Shown piece after piece: positions 7,717 to 15,327 of a DNA stretch of 40,532 nucleotides; the stretch's first letter is position 1; each line of letters starts with the position of its first letter. Under the pieces are notes generated by a model that did no database searches, was not told the DNA's origin, and saw only the letters and a program-made list of their open reading frames with translations. The translations under genes were made by a program, and so were the position numbers. This DNA is from Micromonospora okii (GTDB lineage Bacteria; Actinomycetota; Actinomycetes; Mycobacteriales; Micromonosporaceae), in assembly GCF_020884795.1 (NCBI RefSeq), contig NZ_BBZF01000019.1, positions 220,211 to 260,742 of the forward strand. The letters are read 5' to 3'.

Positions 7717-8184
7717 TCAGCCCGCGAAATCCTCCGGACTCACCTGCTCCAGGAACTCCCGGAACTTCTCCACCTCGTCCTCCTGCTCGTCAGGAATGAC
7801 GATCCCCGCCTCACCGAGGACCTGCTCGGCACAACGAATCGGCGCACCGACCCGCAACGCCAACGCGATCGAGTCACTCGGGCGCGCCGACACCCGCACC
7901 CCGTCGTCACCGATCAACAGCTCGGCGTAGAAGACGTTCTCCTTCAACTCGGTGATCTCCACCGCCCGCAACGGCGCCTGCAACGCCGCCAACACGTCCC
8001 GCAACAGATCATGCGTCAACGGCCGCGCCGGCTTGACCCCCTGCTGCTCGTACGCGATCGCCGTCGCCTCCACCGCACCGATCCAGATCGGCAGATAGCG
8101 ATCACCCTCGACCTCCCGCAGCAGGACGATCGGCTGGTTGCTGGGCAACTCCACCCGAACCCCGACCACGCTCAGCTCGCGCAC
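7717..8184 (-). CDS. Bifunctional nuclease family protein (DUF151)
   Basis: A 155-residue protein of the DUF151/BFN family, found next to garA and ftsR across actinobacteria (Rv1829 in M. tuberculosis). Recognisable segments are ELSVVGVRVELPSNQPIVLLRE, RYLPIWIGAVEATAIA, RPLTHDLLRDVL, SARPSDSIALALR and the C-terminal IPDEQEDEVEKFREFLEQVSPEDF. Plant and some bacterial relatives have been linked to DNA/RNA nuclease activity; in this context the role is not established. GTG at 8184 is preceded at 5 nt by GGAGG and matches the family's usual start; the frame extends to 8259 but without family similarity. Confidence 0.93.
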   Translation of the reverse strand: MRELSVVGVRVELPSNQPIVLLREVEGDRYLPIWIGAVEATAIAYEQQGVKPARPLTHDLLRDVLAALQAPLRAVEITELKENVFYAELLIGDDGVRVSARPSDSIALALRVGAPIRCAEQVLGEAGIVIPDEQEDEVEKFREFLEQVSPEDFAG

Positions 8185-8367
8185 CGCCGCCTCCGTGTCG
8201 TTGTCACCTGCGCCCGCACCGCGCCCTTCCCTGCACGGTACACGGACCGCGACACGCACAACCCACGCGCTACGCGCACCACGCCCCGCACCGGAAAGGG
8301 ACTACCCCGGCAAGCCTACGACACGCCCCCACACCCAGAACCCACCCACCGGCCCCCACCGACACCA

Positions 8368-8395
8368 CGCGGCCCGGGCCACCGCCCGGGCCGCG
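8368..8395 (-). terminator. Terminator after ftsR
   Basis: A perfect 11-bp GC stem (8368-8378 with 8385-8395) with a 6-nt loop begins 15 nt past the ftsR stop. There is no U-tract, as is common in high-GC actinomycetes. It separates garA-ftsR from the DUF151 gene. The rest of the 225-bp gap 8185-8409 shows nothing recognisable. Confidence 0.7.
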
Positions 8396-8409
8396 CAGCA
8401 CCACCGCAT

Positions 8410-9168
8410 TCACCGACCCAACGTCGACCGCAGACCCACCCGCACCAACGCCGCGTGCAACTGCTGAGACAACACCACCAACTCCCGCGCCGTCTCCGCC
8501 GCCCGCGCCCGCGCCGCCGGATCACTCTGCCGCGCCAACGGCGCCACCAACTGCGCGAACAGACCCACCTCCCGATCCGCCGCCGTTCGGTAACCCCGCA
8601 GATGCCGAGGCTCCAACCCGTACGCCGCCAGACCCGCCACCGCCCGCGCGATGATCAACGCATCCCCGTCGTACCAACCCGGCGGATCGGACACCAACAC
8701 CCCGAGCCGCTCCAACTCACCCAACGTCGACTCGTCGATCCCGCTCCGCGCGACCAGATCGGCCCGACCCAACCGCACCCGCGCCGAATCCACCGGCGGC
8801 TCGGCACCGGCACGACCCGGCACCTCACCACCCGGACCCACCGCCACCAACGTCGGCCGCGACGGCACCGGCCCGTCCGCCGACCCGTCCCACCCCGCCA
8901 ACTGCTCACGGATCACCCGCAACGGCAGGTACTGGTCCCGCTGCGCGGTCAGCACGAACCGCAACCGCGCCACATCGTCCCGGCTGTACTTCCGGTAACC
9001 CGCAGCCGTACGCTGCGGCTCCACCAGCCCCTCGGCCTCCAGGAACCGCAACTTCGAGATCGTGACGTCAGGAAACTCCACCCGCAACTGCGCCAGCACC
9101 TCGCCGATGCTCATCAACGGACGGGCGCGCGCCACCGCGGGCGGCGTCGAAGCCGCAGGCTCGTTCAC
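8410..9168 (-). CDS. ftsR: MerR-type regulator FtsR
   Basis: A 252-residue MerR-family protein equivalent to Rv1828 of M. tuberculosis and to FtsR of Corynebacterium, an activator of ftsZ. The winged HTH is at about 19-85 (SIGEVLAQLRVEFPDVTISK, KLRFLEAEGLVEPQRTAAGY, RKYSRDDVARLRFVL). It is followed by a variable Pro/Gly-rich linker and a C-terminal helical effector domain (SGIDESTLGELERLGVL, YGLEPRHLRGYRTAADREVG). The GTG start overlaps the garA stop (GTGA), so the two genes are translationally coupled, a conserved arrangement. It likely belongs to the cell-division regulatory block; binding sites were not identified here. Confidence 0.94.
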   Translation of the reverse strand: MNEPAASTPPAVARARPLMSIGEVLAQLRVEFPDVTISKLRFLEAEGLVEPQRTAAGYRKYSRDDVARLRFVLTAQRDQYLPLRVIREQLAGWDGSADGPVPSRPTLVAVGPGGEVPGRAGAEPPVDSARVRLGRADLVARSGIDESTLGELERLGVLVSDPPGWYDGDALIIARAVAGLAAYGLEPRHLRGYRTAADREVGLFAQLVAPLARQSDPAARARAAETARELVVLSQQLHAALVRVGLRSTLGR

Positions 9169-9617
9169 CCCCGGCCGGCCTCCTCCTGCGGACGCGGACC
9201 GGCGATGAACACCACCCGGAACTTGCCGATCTGCACCTCGTCACCATTGCTCAACGTGGCCGCCTCGACCCGCTCCCGGTTCACGTACGTGCCGTTCAGG
9301 CTGCCCACGTCCCGCACCGTGAACGTCCCACCGTCCCGGTGGAACTCCGCATGCCGCCGCGACACCGTCACATCGTCCAGGAAGATGTCACTGTCAGGAT
9401 GCCGGCCACTGGTCGTCACATCATGATCCAGCAGGAACCGGGCACCCGCGTTCGGACCCCGACGAACCACCAGCAGCGCCATCCCCGGCGGCAACGAACC
9501 GGACATCCGGCTCGGCACCACATCGGTGTCCGGCCCCTCGAGCACTTCTTCGAGCGAACCGAGATTGAGCGTCGAAGTGACGTCGAGTGGGGGGAACTCG
9601 TCGTCTGGGCGCGTCAT
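9165..9617 (-). CDS. garA: FHA-domain regulator GarA/OdhI type
   Basis: A forkhead-associated protein of 150 residues that, in relatives, binds and inhibits 2-oxoglutarate dehydrogenase and glutamate dehydrogenase and is switched off when its N-terminal Thr is phosphorylated by PknB/PknG. The FHA core is evident: SGRHPDSDIFLDDVTVSRRH (about 69-88), DVGSLNGTYVN and GDEVQIGKFRVVF. The N-terminal phosphorylation motif reads LDVTSTLNLGSLEE (Thr14/Ser15/Thr16) rather than the mycobacterial ETTS, as I recall for Streptomyces relatives. The ATG at 9617 has GAGGTGG upstream. The gene is coupled to ftsR by a 4-nt overlap. Together with GcvH and GcvP nearby, the block links nitrogen/one-carbon metabolism to kinase signalling. 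Confidence 0.95.
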   Translation of the reverse strand: MTRPDDEFPPLDVTSTLNLGSLEEVLEGPDTDVVPSRMSGSLPPGMALLVVRRGPNAGARFLLDHDVTTSGRHPDSDIFLDDVTVSRRHAEFHRDGGTFTVRDVGSLNGTYVNRERVEAATLSNGDEVQIGKFRVVFIAGPRPQEEAGRG

Positions 9618-9668
9618 GGAACCACCTCACGGATCTGTTTCACGTCGGCGTCGGGTATGGCGGGTCTG

Positions 9669-9693
9669 GCCGCCGGGCAGTCCACCCGGCGGC
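9669..9693 (-). terminator. Terminator-like hairpin between gcvH and garA
   Basis: A perfect 9-bp stem (9669-9677 with 9685-9693) and 7-nt loop lies in the 210-bp gap between gcvH and garA, about 135 nt past the gcvH stop. No U-tract. It may end gcvH transcripts before the garA promoter. Confidence 0.5.
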
Positions 9694-9827
9694 TGGCTCC
9701 CCGTGCCCGGGAAGGCAACTCCACAACGCGCAACTATTCGGTTCTCGGTCGACTGGGCGAGCCTAGCCAGCGCCGAAATGCAGGGCAACCGGACGCGCGG
9801 AAGAACACCACCACGCCCGACGGACAC

Positions 9828-10208
9828 TCAGCCCCCGGTGAGCTCGCGATACGCGCCGGCGGTCAACAACCCGTCCACCGCCGTCGGATCACCCGGCGTG
9901 ATCTCCACCAACCAACCCGCACCGTACGGATCAGAATTGATCACCTCCGGCGTGTCGGCCAACGCCCCGTTGCGCGCCGCCACGACCCCACCCACCGGGG
10001 CATACAGCTCGGACACGCTCTTGGTCGACTCGATCTCACCCAACGAGTCACCGGCGGCCACCTGCGTGCCCTCCTCCGGCAACTGGACGTACACGATGTC
10101 ACCCAGCGCGTCCTGCGCGAAGTGCGTGATGCCGATTCGGACAACGCCCGACCCGTCACCCGCCACCCACTCGTGCTCAGCGGTATACCGCAGATCCTCA
10201 GGTATCAC
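9828..10208 (-). CDS. gcvH: Glycine cleavage system H protein
   Basis: A lipoyl carrier of 126 residues that shuttles the aminomethyl group from GcvP to GcvT. The sequence has the family start MIPEDLRYTAEHEW, GITHFAQDALGDIVYV and the lipoylation motif GEIESTKSVSELYAPVGG with the target Lys63, then NSDPYGAGWLVEI. Start is GTG at 10208, with GAAGGA 8 nt upstream. It lies in the conserved DUF881-gcvH-garA order, 8 kb from gcvP and without a glycine riboswitch in its 65-bp leader, so its control should differ from that of gcvP. Confidence 0.97.
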   Translation of the reverse strand: MIPEDLRYTAEHEWVAGDGSGVVRIGITHFAQDALGDIVYVQLPEEGTQVAAGDSLGEIESTKSVSELYAPVGGVVAARNGALADTPEVINSDPYGAGWLVEITPGDPTAVDGLLTAGAYRELTGG

Positions 10209-10273
10209 CAGACGCGTCCTTCACCATCGTGCCGACCAACGCTGCGCCGACCAACCGGCGCGGCCACACCCGG

Positions 10274-11179
10274 TCAGGAGACCGGACGGGCGTGTTCCAA
10301 CTTCACAGGCTCGTGCAGCTGCGAAACCTCCACAACCTCACGATCCTCGACGATCACGTTACCGCCGTCACCGGCAACCGACGCGGCCACCCCGCCCGGA
10401 ATCTTCAACGCCGTCGCCATCGTCGTCGGATCACCGATCACCGTGATCGTGAACGGACCCGACAACCGACGCCCGTCCACCACCAGATCCCCACCCGAAC
10501 CGTCCAGAAAGTACGTCGACGCGATGATCCGCGCCGCACCACCACCCCCACCCGAGATCTGCATCGCCTCCGCGCCCGCACCCCGCAACTCCTGCACCGC
10601 GTCCAACACCCGGTACGCCGAAATCGGCTTCGACCCCGCCTCGAACCGCACCGTCAACCCCGGACCCCGCGCCGGCAACGTCCCCGCCAGGATCCCCATC
10701 TCGTCCGCCCGCCGCGTCGCCTCCTCCAACGCCGCCTGCCGACCCTGCTCACCCGAACGCAACTGCCGCTGGCTCTCCTCCAACGACTCGATGTCCTGCC
10801 GCAGCCGCTTCTCCCGCGAATCCAGATCCGAGAAGATCCGCACCAGGTCCTCCTGCCGCGTCGCCGCCGTCGTCGGGTCCGTCGACGTCGTGCGCAACTG
10901 CACCACCAACGTGAACCCCAACAAGCCCAGCAACAACGCGATCATCGCCCCCGCCGACGTCAACCGCCGCCCCACCGGAACAGCCCCGGAGGAACCACCC
11001 CCCGCCGACAGGTCCACCGTCGCGCCCTCCTCCGGCCCCGGCGACCCACCCTCCGGCGCCAACGGGCTGACCTCGTCCGCCTCCGGCGCCTCCGGCCGAG
11101 GATCAGGCTCCCCCACCGGCCCACCCGGGCGCGCCGGCTGCGGCCACCCCGTACCCGTCTCCGTGTGCTCTTCGCTCAT
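10274..11179 (-). CDS. DUF881 family membrane-anchored coiled-coil protein (second copy)
   Basis: A 301-residue protein with a Pro/Gly/Glu-rich cytoplasmic N-terminus (1-80), one membrane helix (SAGAMIALLLGLLGFTLVVQL, about 83-103), a coiled coil (LVRIFSDLDSREKRLRQDIE onward, to about 170) and the extracytoplasmic DUF881 domain (ARGPGLTVRF, AYRVLDAVQELRGAGAEAMQ, TYFLDG, SGPFTITVIGDP). It corresponds to Rv1825 of M. tuberculosis. The molecular role is not established; the repeated neighbourhood with small basic protein and PgsA suggests an envelope or division complex. Start: ATG 11179; a GTG at 11185 (VAMSEEH) is an alternative. It begins about 10 nt after the small basic protein stop, in one operon with it. 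Confidence 0.9.
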   Translation of the reverse strand: MSEEHTETGTGWPQPARPGGPVGEPDPRPEAPEADEVSPLAPEGGSPGPEEGATVDLSAGGGSSGAVPVGRRLTSAGAMIALLLGLLGFTLVVQLRTTSTDPTTAATRQEDLVRIFSDLDSREKRLRQDIESLEESQRQLRSGEQGRQAALEEATRRADEMGILAGTLPARGPGLTVRFEAGSKPISAYRVLDAVQELRGAGAEAMQISGGGGGAARIIASTYFLDGSGGDLVVDGRRLSGPFTITVIGDPTTMATALKIPGGVAASVAGDGGNVIVEDREVVEVSQLHEPVKLEHARPVS

Positions 11180-11189
11180 CGCCACGAAC

Positions 11190-11522
11190 CTACGCCCGGA
11201 ACAGGTGACGACGAATCGCCGCCACGTTGCCGAAGATCCGCACCCCCAGCACGACCACCACGCCCGTGGACAACTGCCCACCCACGCCCAACTGGTCACC
11301 CAGATACACGATCAGACCCGCCACCAGCACGTTCGAGATGAACGACACCACGAACTGCTTGTCGTCGAAGATCCGGTCGAGCTTCGCCCGCACCCCACCG
11401 AACACCGCGTCCAACGCCGCCACCACGGCGATCGGCAGATACGGCTGCAACGCCGCCGGCACCGTGGGATCGAGATACACCCCCAGCACCACCCCGGCGA
11501 TCAACGCCAGCACCGCGATCAT
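11190..11522 (-). CDS. sbp: Small basic family membrane protein (Sbp, DUF1290)
   Basis: A 110-residue integral membrane protein. Hydrophobic segments lie at about 1-20 (MIAVLALIAGVVLGVYLDPT), 27-45, 55-75 (FVVSFISNVLVAGLIVYLGD) and 83-100; the family signature FGGVRAKLDRIFDDKQFVVS is in the middle. Members are always found between two DUF881 genes in actinobacteria (Rv1824). The function is unknown beyond this association. The ATG overlaps the stop of the upstream DUF881 gene (ATGA), indicating translational coupling. Confidence 0.93.
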   Translation of the reverse strand: MIAVLALIAGVVLGVYLDPTVPAALQPYLPIAVVAALDAVFGGVRAKLDRIFDDKQFVVSFISNVLVAGLIVYLGDQLGVGGQLSTGVVVVLGVRIFGNVAAIRRHLFRA

Positions 11523-12460
11523 CGGCCACCTCCGGTAGGACTGGGAGACGAACCAGAGCCGGACGGCTCAGGACCGGACGAACCCGCCACCCCCGACGGG
11601 CTCGGACTCGGCTCGGCGTAGCGTAGCCGCGGCTCCGGAGCCGCCGGCAGAGTGAGCTCCTCCACCTCCCGCACCTGGAACGACAAACCCACCGACTCCA
11701 CCAACTCCCGCATCAGATACGCCGCCCGACTGTCACCGAACCGCTCCCGCAACGAACCCGGACCGATCGCCGACACCTCGTACGGACCCGTCACCGGACG
11801 GAAGTCCACCAGGATCGCCGCACCCGCCGACCGGATCGTCGACGTCGCCGTCAACCGCTGACCATTGATCGCCACCGCCTCCGCGCCCGCCGCCCACAGG
11901 TCGTTGGCCACCTTCTGCAGATCCGTGTACAACACCCGCGGCGGACCACCCCCCGCCCCCGTCACCGCGTCCCCCTCCTGCGCCGCCGCGTCCGCCAACC
12001 GCACCACCACACCGTCACCACGCACCCGGCCCAGCCCCGTGCCCGCCTCCAACCTGCGCAACCGCGAGGCCTGCGAGCCACTCAACGCCGCGTCACGCTG
12101 CCGGCCGACCTCCTCCCGCAACCGGTCCGCCCGCGCCGCCAACTCGTCGGTCTGCGCCTCGCGCGCCTTGATCTGCGCCACCAGCCCGGCCCGCGCCTTG
12201 CTGCGCCCCGGCTCCTCGGCCACCGTCTGCCGGTACGCCACCGCGAACAGGAAACCCAACGCCACGATCACCACGACGCTCACCGCCTGCGCGGACCGGG
12301 ACCGCCACCCCGCCGGCCGCGCCCCGGCCGCCCGACGCCGCTCCGCCGCGTCCGCGTACCCCGGGTCCAGCGGATTACGGAACAACTCGGTCAGGAAGTC
12401 CGGCGTGAACCCCCGCCCCGCGCCGGGCGCACTCGGCCGCCCGCCGGCCGGAGCGCTCAC
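11519..12460 (-). CDS. DUF881 family membrane-anchored coiled-coil protein (first copy)
   Basis: A 313-residue relative of the second DUF881 protein. A short cytoplasmic part (GFTPDFLTELFRNPLDPGYA, about 17-36) is followed by a membrane helix (AVSVVVIVALGFLFAVAYRQ, about 57-76), a coiled coil (LVAQIKAREAQTDELAARAD onward) and the DUF881 domain (DGVVVRLAD, VLYTDLQKVANDLWAAGAEA, AINGQRLTATSTIRSAG, VTGPYEVSAIG). The C-terminal tail is Ser/Pro/Gly-rich. The GTG at 12460 overlaps the stop of the pgsA-like gene (GTGA) and gives the usual N-terminus; the longer frame to 12553 runs into that gene. It corresponds to Rv1823. Confidence 0.9.
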   Translation of the reverse strand: MSAPAGGRPSAPGAGRGFTPDFLTELFRNPLDPGYADAAERRRAAGARPAGWRSRSAQAVSVVVIVALGFLFAVAYRQTVAEEPGRSKARAGLVAQIKAREAQTDELAARADRLREEVGRQRDAALSGSQASRLRRLEAGTGLGRVRGDGVVVRLADAAAQEGDAVTGAGGGPPRVLYTDLQKVANDLWAAGAEAVAINGQRLTATSTIRSAGAAILVDFRPVTGPYEVSAIGPGSLRERFGDSRAAYLMRELVESVGLSFQVREVEELTLPAAPEPRLRYAEPSPSPSGVAGSSGPEPSGSGSSPSPTGGGR

Positions 12461-13101
12461 GCGGCCACCCCCGGCGCGCGCACGGCCCGCACCAGACGCG
12501 CCGCCTGGACCACGTACAGCGCGCCGGCCGCCCAGTACAGGGCCAGGCCCCACCAGGCCAACGCCCAGCCGACCGCGCCGGCCACCGTCGCGGTGGCCGC
12601 CGACGTGGCGTGCGCCAACAGCAGGACCGGGAACGCGGCGAGCAGCAGGAACGTGGCGGTCTTACCGACGTAGTGCACCGGCGGCGGCCCGTACCCGTGC
12701 CGGCGCAGCACCCCGAGCGAGCCCAGCAGCAGCAGCTCCCGGGCCAGCAGGACGGCGGTGAACTGCCACGGCACCACCTCGCGGGCGGTGAACGCCACCA
12801 GCGTGGCCAGGATGTAGAGCCGGTCGGCCAGCGGGTCGAGCAGCTCGCCGAGGCGGCTGACCTGCCGCAGCCGGCGGGCGATCCAGCCGTCGACCCAGTC
12901 CGTGGTGCCGCCGATCGCCAGCACCACCACGGCGGCGATGTCGGCGTGCGCGACCAGCAGCAGGTAGAGGAAGAGCGGCACGCCGAGCAGCCGGACGAAG
13001 CTGATCAGGTTGGGCAGGGTGAGGATCCGGTCCCCTACCGGCGCGGCACCCGGGCCGCCGGTGCTCTCCGGGGGCAGCGCCCCCGTGGGCCGACGCGCCA
13101 C
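12457..13101 (-). CDS. CDP-alcohol phosphatidyltransferase (PgsA-like)
   Basis: A 214-residue membrane enzyme that transfers a phosphatidyl group from CDP-diacylglycerol to an alcohol. The full catalytic signature DG-x2-AR-x8-G-x3-D-x3-D is present (DGWIARRLRQVSRLGELLDP then LAD, about residues 70-92). About six hydrophobic helices follow the N-terminal LTLPNLISFVRLLGVPLFLY. The position matches M. tuberculosis pgsA2 (Rv1822), whose substrate is uncertain, so phosphatidylglycerophosphate synthase is likely but not proven. Start is GTG at 13101 with a strong GGAGGGAGG at 5 nt. It is the first gene of the block with the two DUF881 genes and sbp. Confidence 0.92.
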   Translation of the reverse strand: MARRPTGALPPESTGGPGAAPVGDRILTLPNLISFVRLLGVPLFLYLLLVAHADIAAVVVLAIGGTTDWVDGWIARRLRQVSRLGELLDPLADRLYILATLVAFTAREVVPWQFTAVLLARELLLLGSLGVLRRHGYGPPPVHYVGKTATFLLLAAFPVLLLAHATSAATATVAGAVGWALAWWGLALYWAAGALYVVQAARLVRAVRAPGVAA

Positions 13102-13265
13102 CGAACCTCCCTCCGCAGCACGGTCCGACGCCCGGTGCGGGCGCTGCGGAAGGACGTGCGCGTTGCCGGGCCGGCCTTCGCCGGCGCCTTCGGATCCCGG
13201 GCCGGGACCTCCCCCTTGGTGCCGCCCGGGATCACGTGGATCGCGGGCCGGCGAGTTGCGCTGCC

Positions 13266-13271
13266 ACTATA
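13266..13271 (-). promoter_or_regulatory. Candidate -10 box for the pgsA-DUF881-sbp operon
   Basis: TATAGT (13271-13266, minus strand) sits in the AT-richest patch of the 289-bp gap 13102-13390, about 165 nt before the pgsA-like start. No clear -35 box at 16-18 nt. The rest of the gap contains only short GC hairpins. Confidence 0.35.
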
Positions 13272-13390
13272 TCCGGCTGCTTTTCGCCCGTTGCCGGGCG
13301 CGCGGCGGCGTTGCGGGCCTGTGGGTGGGCTCACGTCGCGTAGAGCTTCCTAGGATGAAAGGGTGGCTCTCTGGAAGTCCCCCAGGTCGG

Positions 13391-13858
13391 TCAGGCGGTG
13401 CGGGCCGACGAGTCCTGCTGGGCCACCGGCGCGCTCGGCGCCGCCGCCTGGGCGAACGACAACAGCGCCAGCAGCAGCTCGTGCTGCGTGCGCGAGGGCA
13501 TCCGCTCCAGCACCGCCCGCACCGCCCGCTGCCGGCGCTCCTTCAGCTCCCGCAGCAGGGCCTCCGCCGCCGCCGTCGGCACCAGCCGGACCTCCCGGCG
13601 GTCCCTCGGGTCCCCCACCCGGCGCAGCAGCCCGATGGCCTCCAGCCGGTCACACAGTCGGCTCGCCGACGACGGCACCACGTCCAGCAGCTCCGCGAGG
13701 CGGTTCACGTTGGTCTCCGGGCGGCTGCTGATCAGCGACAGGACCCGAAGCTGCGTGGGCGAGACCGTCATCTGGTATCGCGAACCCGTCGGGTCGAGGA
13801 CCCGGACGAGCGCCTCTGCGGCGGCGTCGATCGCCGCGGCGAGATCCGGTTGCTCCAC
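13391..13858 (-). CDS. MarR family regulator
   Basis: A 155-residue winged-HTH protein. The DNA-binding domain shows SPTQLRVLSLISSRPETNVN, RLAELLDVVPSSASRLCDRL, EAIGLLRRVGDPRDRREVRL (about 33-100), including the DPRDRRxVRL wing. N- and C-terminal helices would form the dimer interface. Start is GTG at 13858 with AGGGGA upstream. It follows the SpoIIE-type phosphatase gene by 42 bp on the same strand, so the two probably share a transcript. It may bind the palindrome at 15107-15122 in front of that operon; this is inference. The ligand is unknown. Confidence 0.92.
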   Translation of the reverse strand: MEQPDLAAAIDAAAEALVRVLDPTGSRYQMTVSPTQLRVLSLISSRPETNVNRLAELLDVVPSSASRLCDRLEAIGLLRRVGDPRDRREVRLVPTAAAEALLRELKERRQRAVRAVLERMPSRTQHELLLALLSFAQAAAPSAPVAQQDSSARTA

Positions 13859-13900
13859 CCGACGTCCCCTGCGATGTCCGCTCGTCTCCCTGTCGTCCCG

Positions 13901-15088
13901 TTACCGCGCCCGGTCGCCCGGCGCCCCGTCACGGCCGCGCCAGTCGAGGCAGACGACCACCGCGTCGTCGCGCAGATCGACGTCGGCATGGTAGGACTGC
14001 AGCCCGCGCATCACCGTACCAACAGCCTCCGTCGCCGGCTGCAACCGCGTCGCGCGCATCGAGCGCGCCATGGCCCGCTCCCCGTACGGCTCGCGGCCGC
14101 CGGGGGCCGCCGCGTACACGCCGTCGCTGACCACGAACAGCCTGTCCCCGGGCTCCACGGCGAACTCCTGCACCTCGTACCTGGTCTCGGCGAACATGCC
14201 CAGCGGCAACTGCTGTTCCAGCGGCACCCGCTCCACCGACCCGCCCCGCAGCCGCAGCACGTGCGGGGAGCCCGCGTCGACCGCCCGCACCCGGCCGTCG
14301 GTGGTGTCCAGCTCCAGCAGCAGGGTCGCCACGTGCCGCTCCCCCCGGTGCTGGAAGAAGATGGTGTCCGAGGCCAGCTCGGCCTGCTCGACCAGGCCGC
14401 CGCCGGAGCGGCGGGCGTTACGCATGGCGTTGACCGTCACCGCCGTCAGCAGCGACGCCGACAGCCCGGTGCCGGCGCCGTTGAGCACCGTCAGCGTCAG
14501 CCGGTCGCCGTCCACCGACCAGTCGAAGTGGTCGCCGCCCACCGAGTACGCGGGCTCCAACTGCCCGGCCAGCAGGAACGCCCCGTGCGTGACGCTGCGC
14601 CCCGGCAGCAGGTCCCACTGCATCTCCGCCGCCATGCTCAGCCGCTCCCGGCGGCGGGCCCGGCGGTACCGGTCGGTCCCCCGGTCGGCCGCGCGCAGCG
14701 CCAGGGCCAGCTCACCGGCGAGGTCCCGGGCCGTCTCCACCGCCGACGCCCCCGGCGGCGACGGCAGCTCGACCATGAGCACGCCGAGGCGCTCGCCCCA
14801 CACCGTCAGCGGGAGGTACATCCGGCACCGGCCGTCGTCGCCACCGTCGAGCACCGGCTGCTGGCTGCTGAAGCAGCGCTGGGCCACGCCGTGGCAGGCC
14901 AGGAAGCCCGCGTCCGGCAGGTCCGGGTCCAGCACGGGCCAGAGCCCGCTGATCCGGTAGTCGGCGACGAACACGTCGGTCCGCGACGCGCCCAGGGCAG
15001 CGCGGACCGCCTCGTCGGCGGCCTCCGCCAACCGGTCGGGCGGCGCCTCGCGCAGCGCGCGGGACACCGTTCCGGACGCCTCCGGCAT
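13901..15088 (-). CDS. PP2C/SpoIIE-type serine phosphatase with GAF-like sensor
   Basis: A 395-residue RsbU-like phosphatase. The N-terminal part (about 1-140) looks like a GAF sensor (DVFVADYRISGLWPVLDPD, MYLPLTVWGERLGVLMVEL). A helical linker (LSMAAEMQWDLLPG) leads to the SpoIIE phosphatase domain with the metal-binding residues SVGGDHFDW, VVSDGVYAA and DLRDDAVVV. Such proteins dephosphorylate anti-sigma factor antagonists and so switch stress sigma factors; no partner STAS or kinase gene lies in the window. ATG at 15088 was chosen for GGAGGG 6 nt upstream; the frame reaches 15121 but that would start inside the promoter palindrome. It is divergent from the universal stress protein gene. 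Confidence 0.92.
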   Translation of the reverse strand: MPEASGTVSRALREAPPDRLAEAADEAVRAALGASRTDVFVADYRISGLWPVLDPDLPDAGFLACHGVAQRCFSSQQPVLDGGDDGRCRMYLPLTVWGERLGVLMVELPSPPGASAVETARDLAGELALALRAADRGTDRYRRARRRERLSMAAEMQWDLLPGRSVTHGAFLLAGQLEPAYSVGGDHFDWSVDGDRLTLTVLNGAGTGLSASLLTAVTVNAMRNARRSGGGLVEQAELASDTIFFQHRGERHVATLLLELDTTDGRVRAVDAGSPHVLRLRGGSVERVPLEQQLPLGMFAETRYEVQEFAVEPGDRLFVVSDGVYAAAPGGREPYGERAMARSMRATRLQPATEAVGTVMRGLQSYHADVDLRDDAVVVCLDWRGRDGAPGDRAR

Positions 15089-15106
15089 GATCACCCTCCG
15101 ACAACT

Positions 15107-15129
15107 CTTGCTGTAGAGCAAGCATCATA
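15107..15129 (-). promoter_or_regulatory. Promoter -10 box with palindromic operator for phosphatase-MarR operon
   Basis: TATGAT (15129-15124, minus strand) is an excellent -10 box. The perfect inverted repeat CTTGCTGTAGAGCAAG (15107-15122; 6-bp arms, 4-bp spacer) begins one base downstream, so it would cover the transcription start. That position fits a repressor operator, plausibly for the MarR protein of the same operon. Confidence 0.5.
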
Positions 15130-15327
15130 CGGAGGGCCGCGACGCCCTCCCCGGCCCGGTCGCCCGGACCGGGCCGACGGGCCCCGGGCCAGCGGGTACG
15201 CGCCGACCGTCGGCGTACGCAGGCCCGTAAGACTCGGCCCGGCGACGCGGCGGCCCGCCGAATATCGCCCCGGCGACGGCGCGGCAGCCGCGATACTGAC
15301 CGCGGGCCCACGCGAGGAGGTGGCGCG

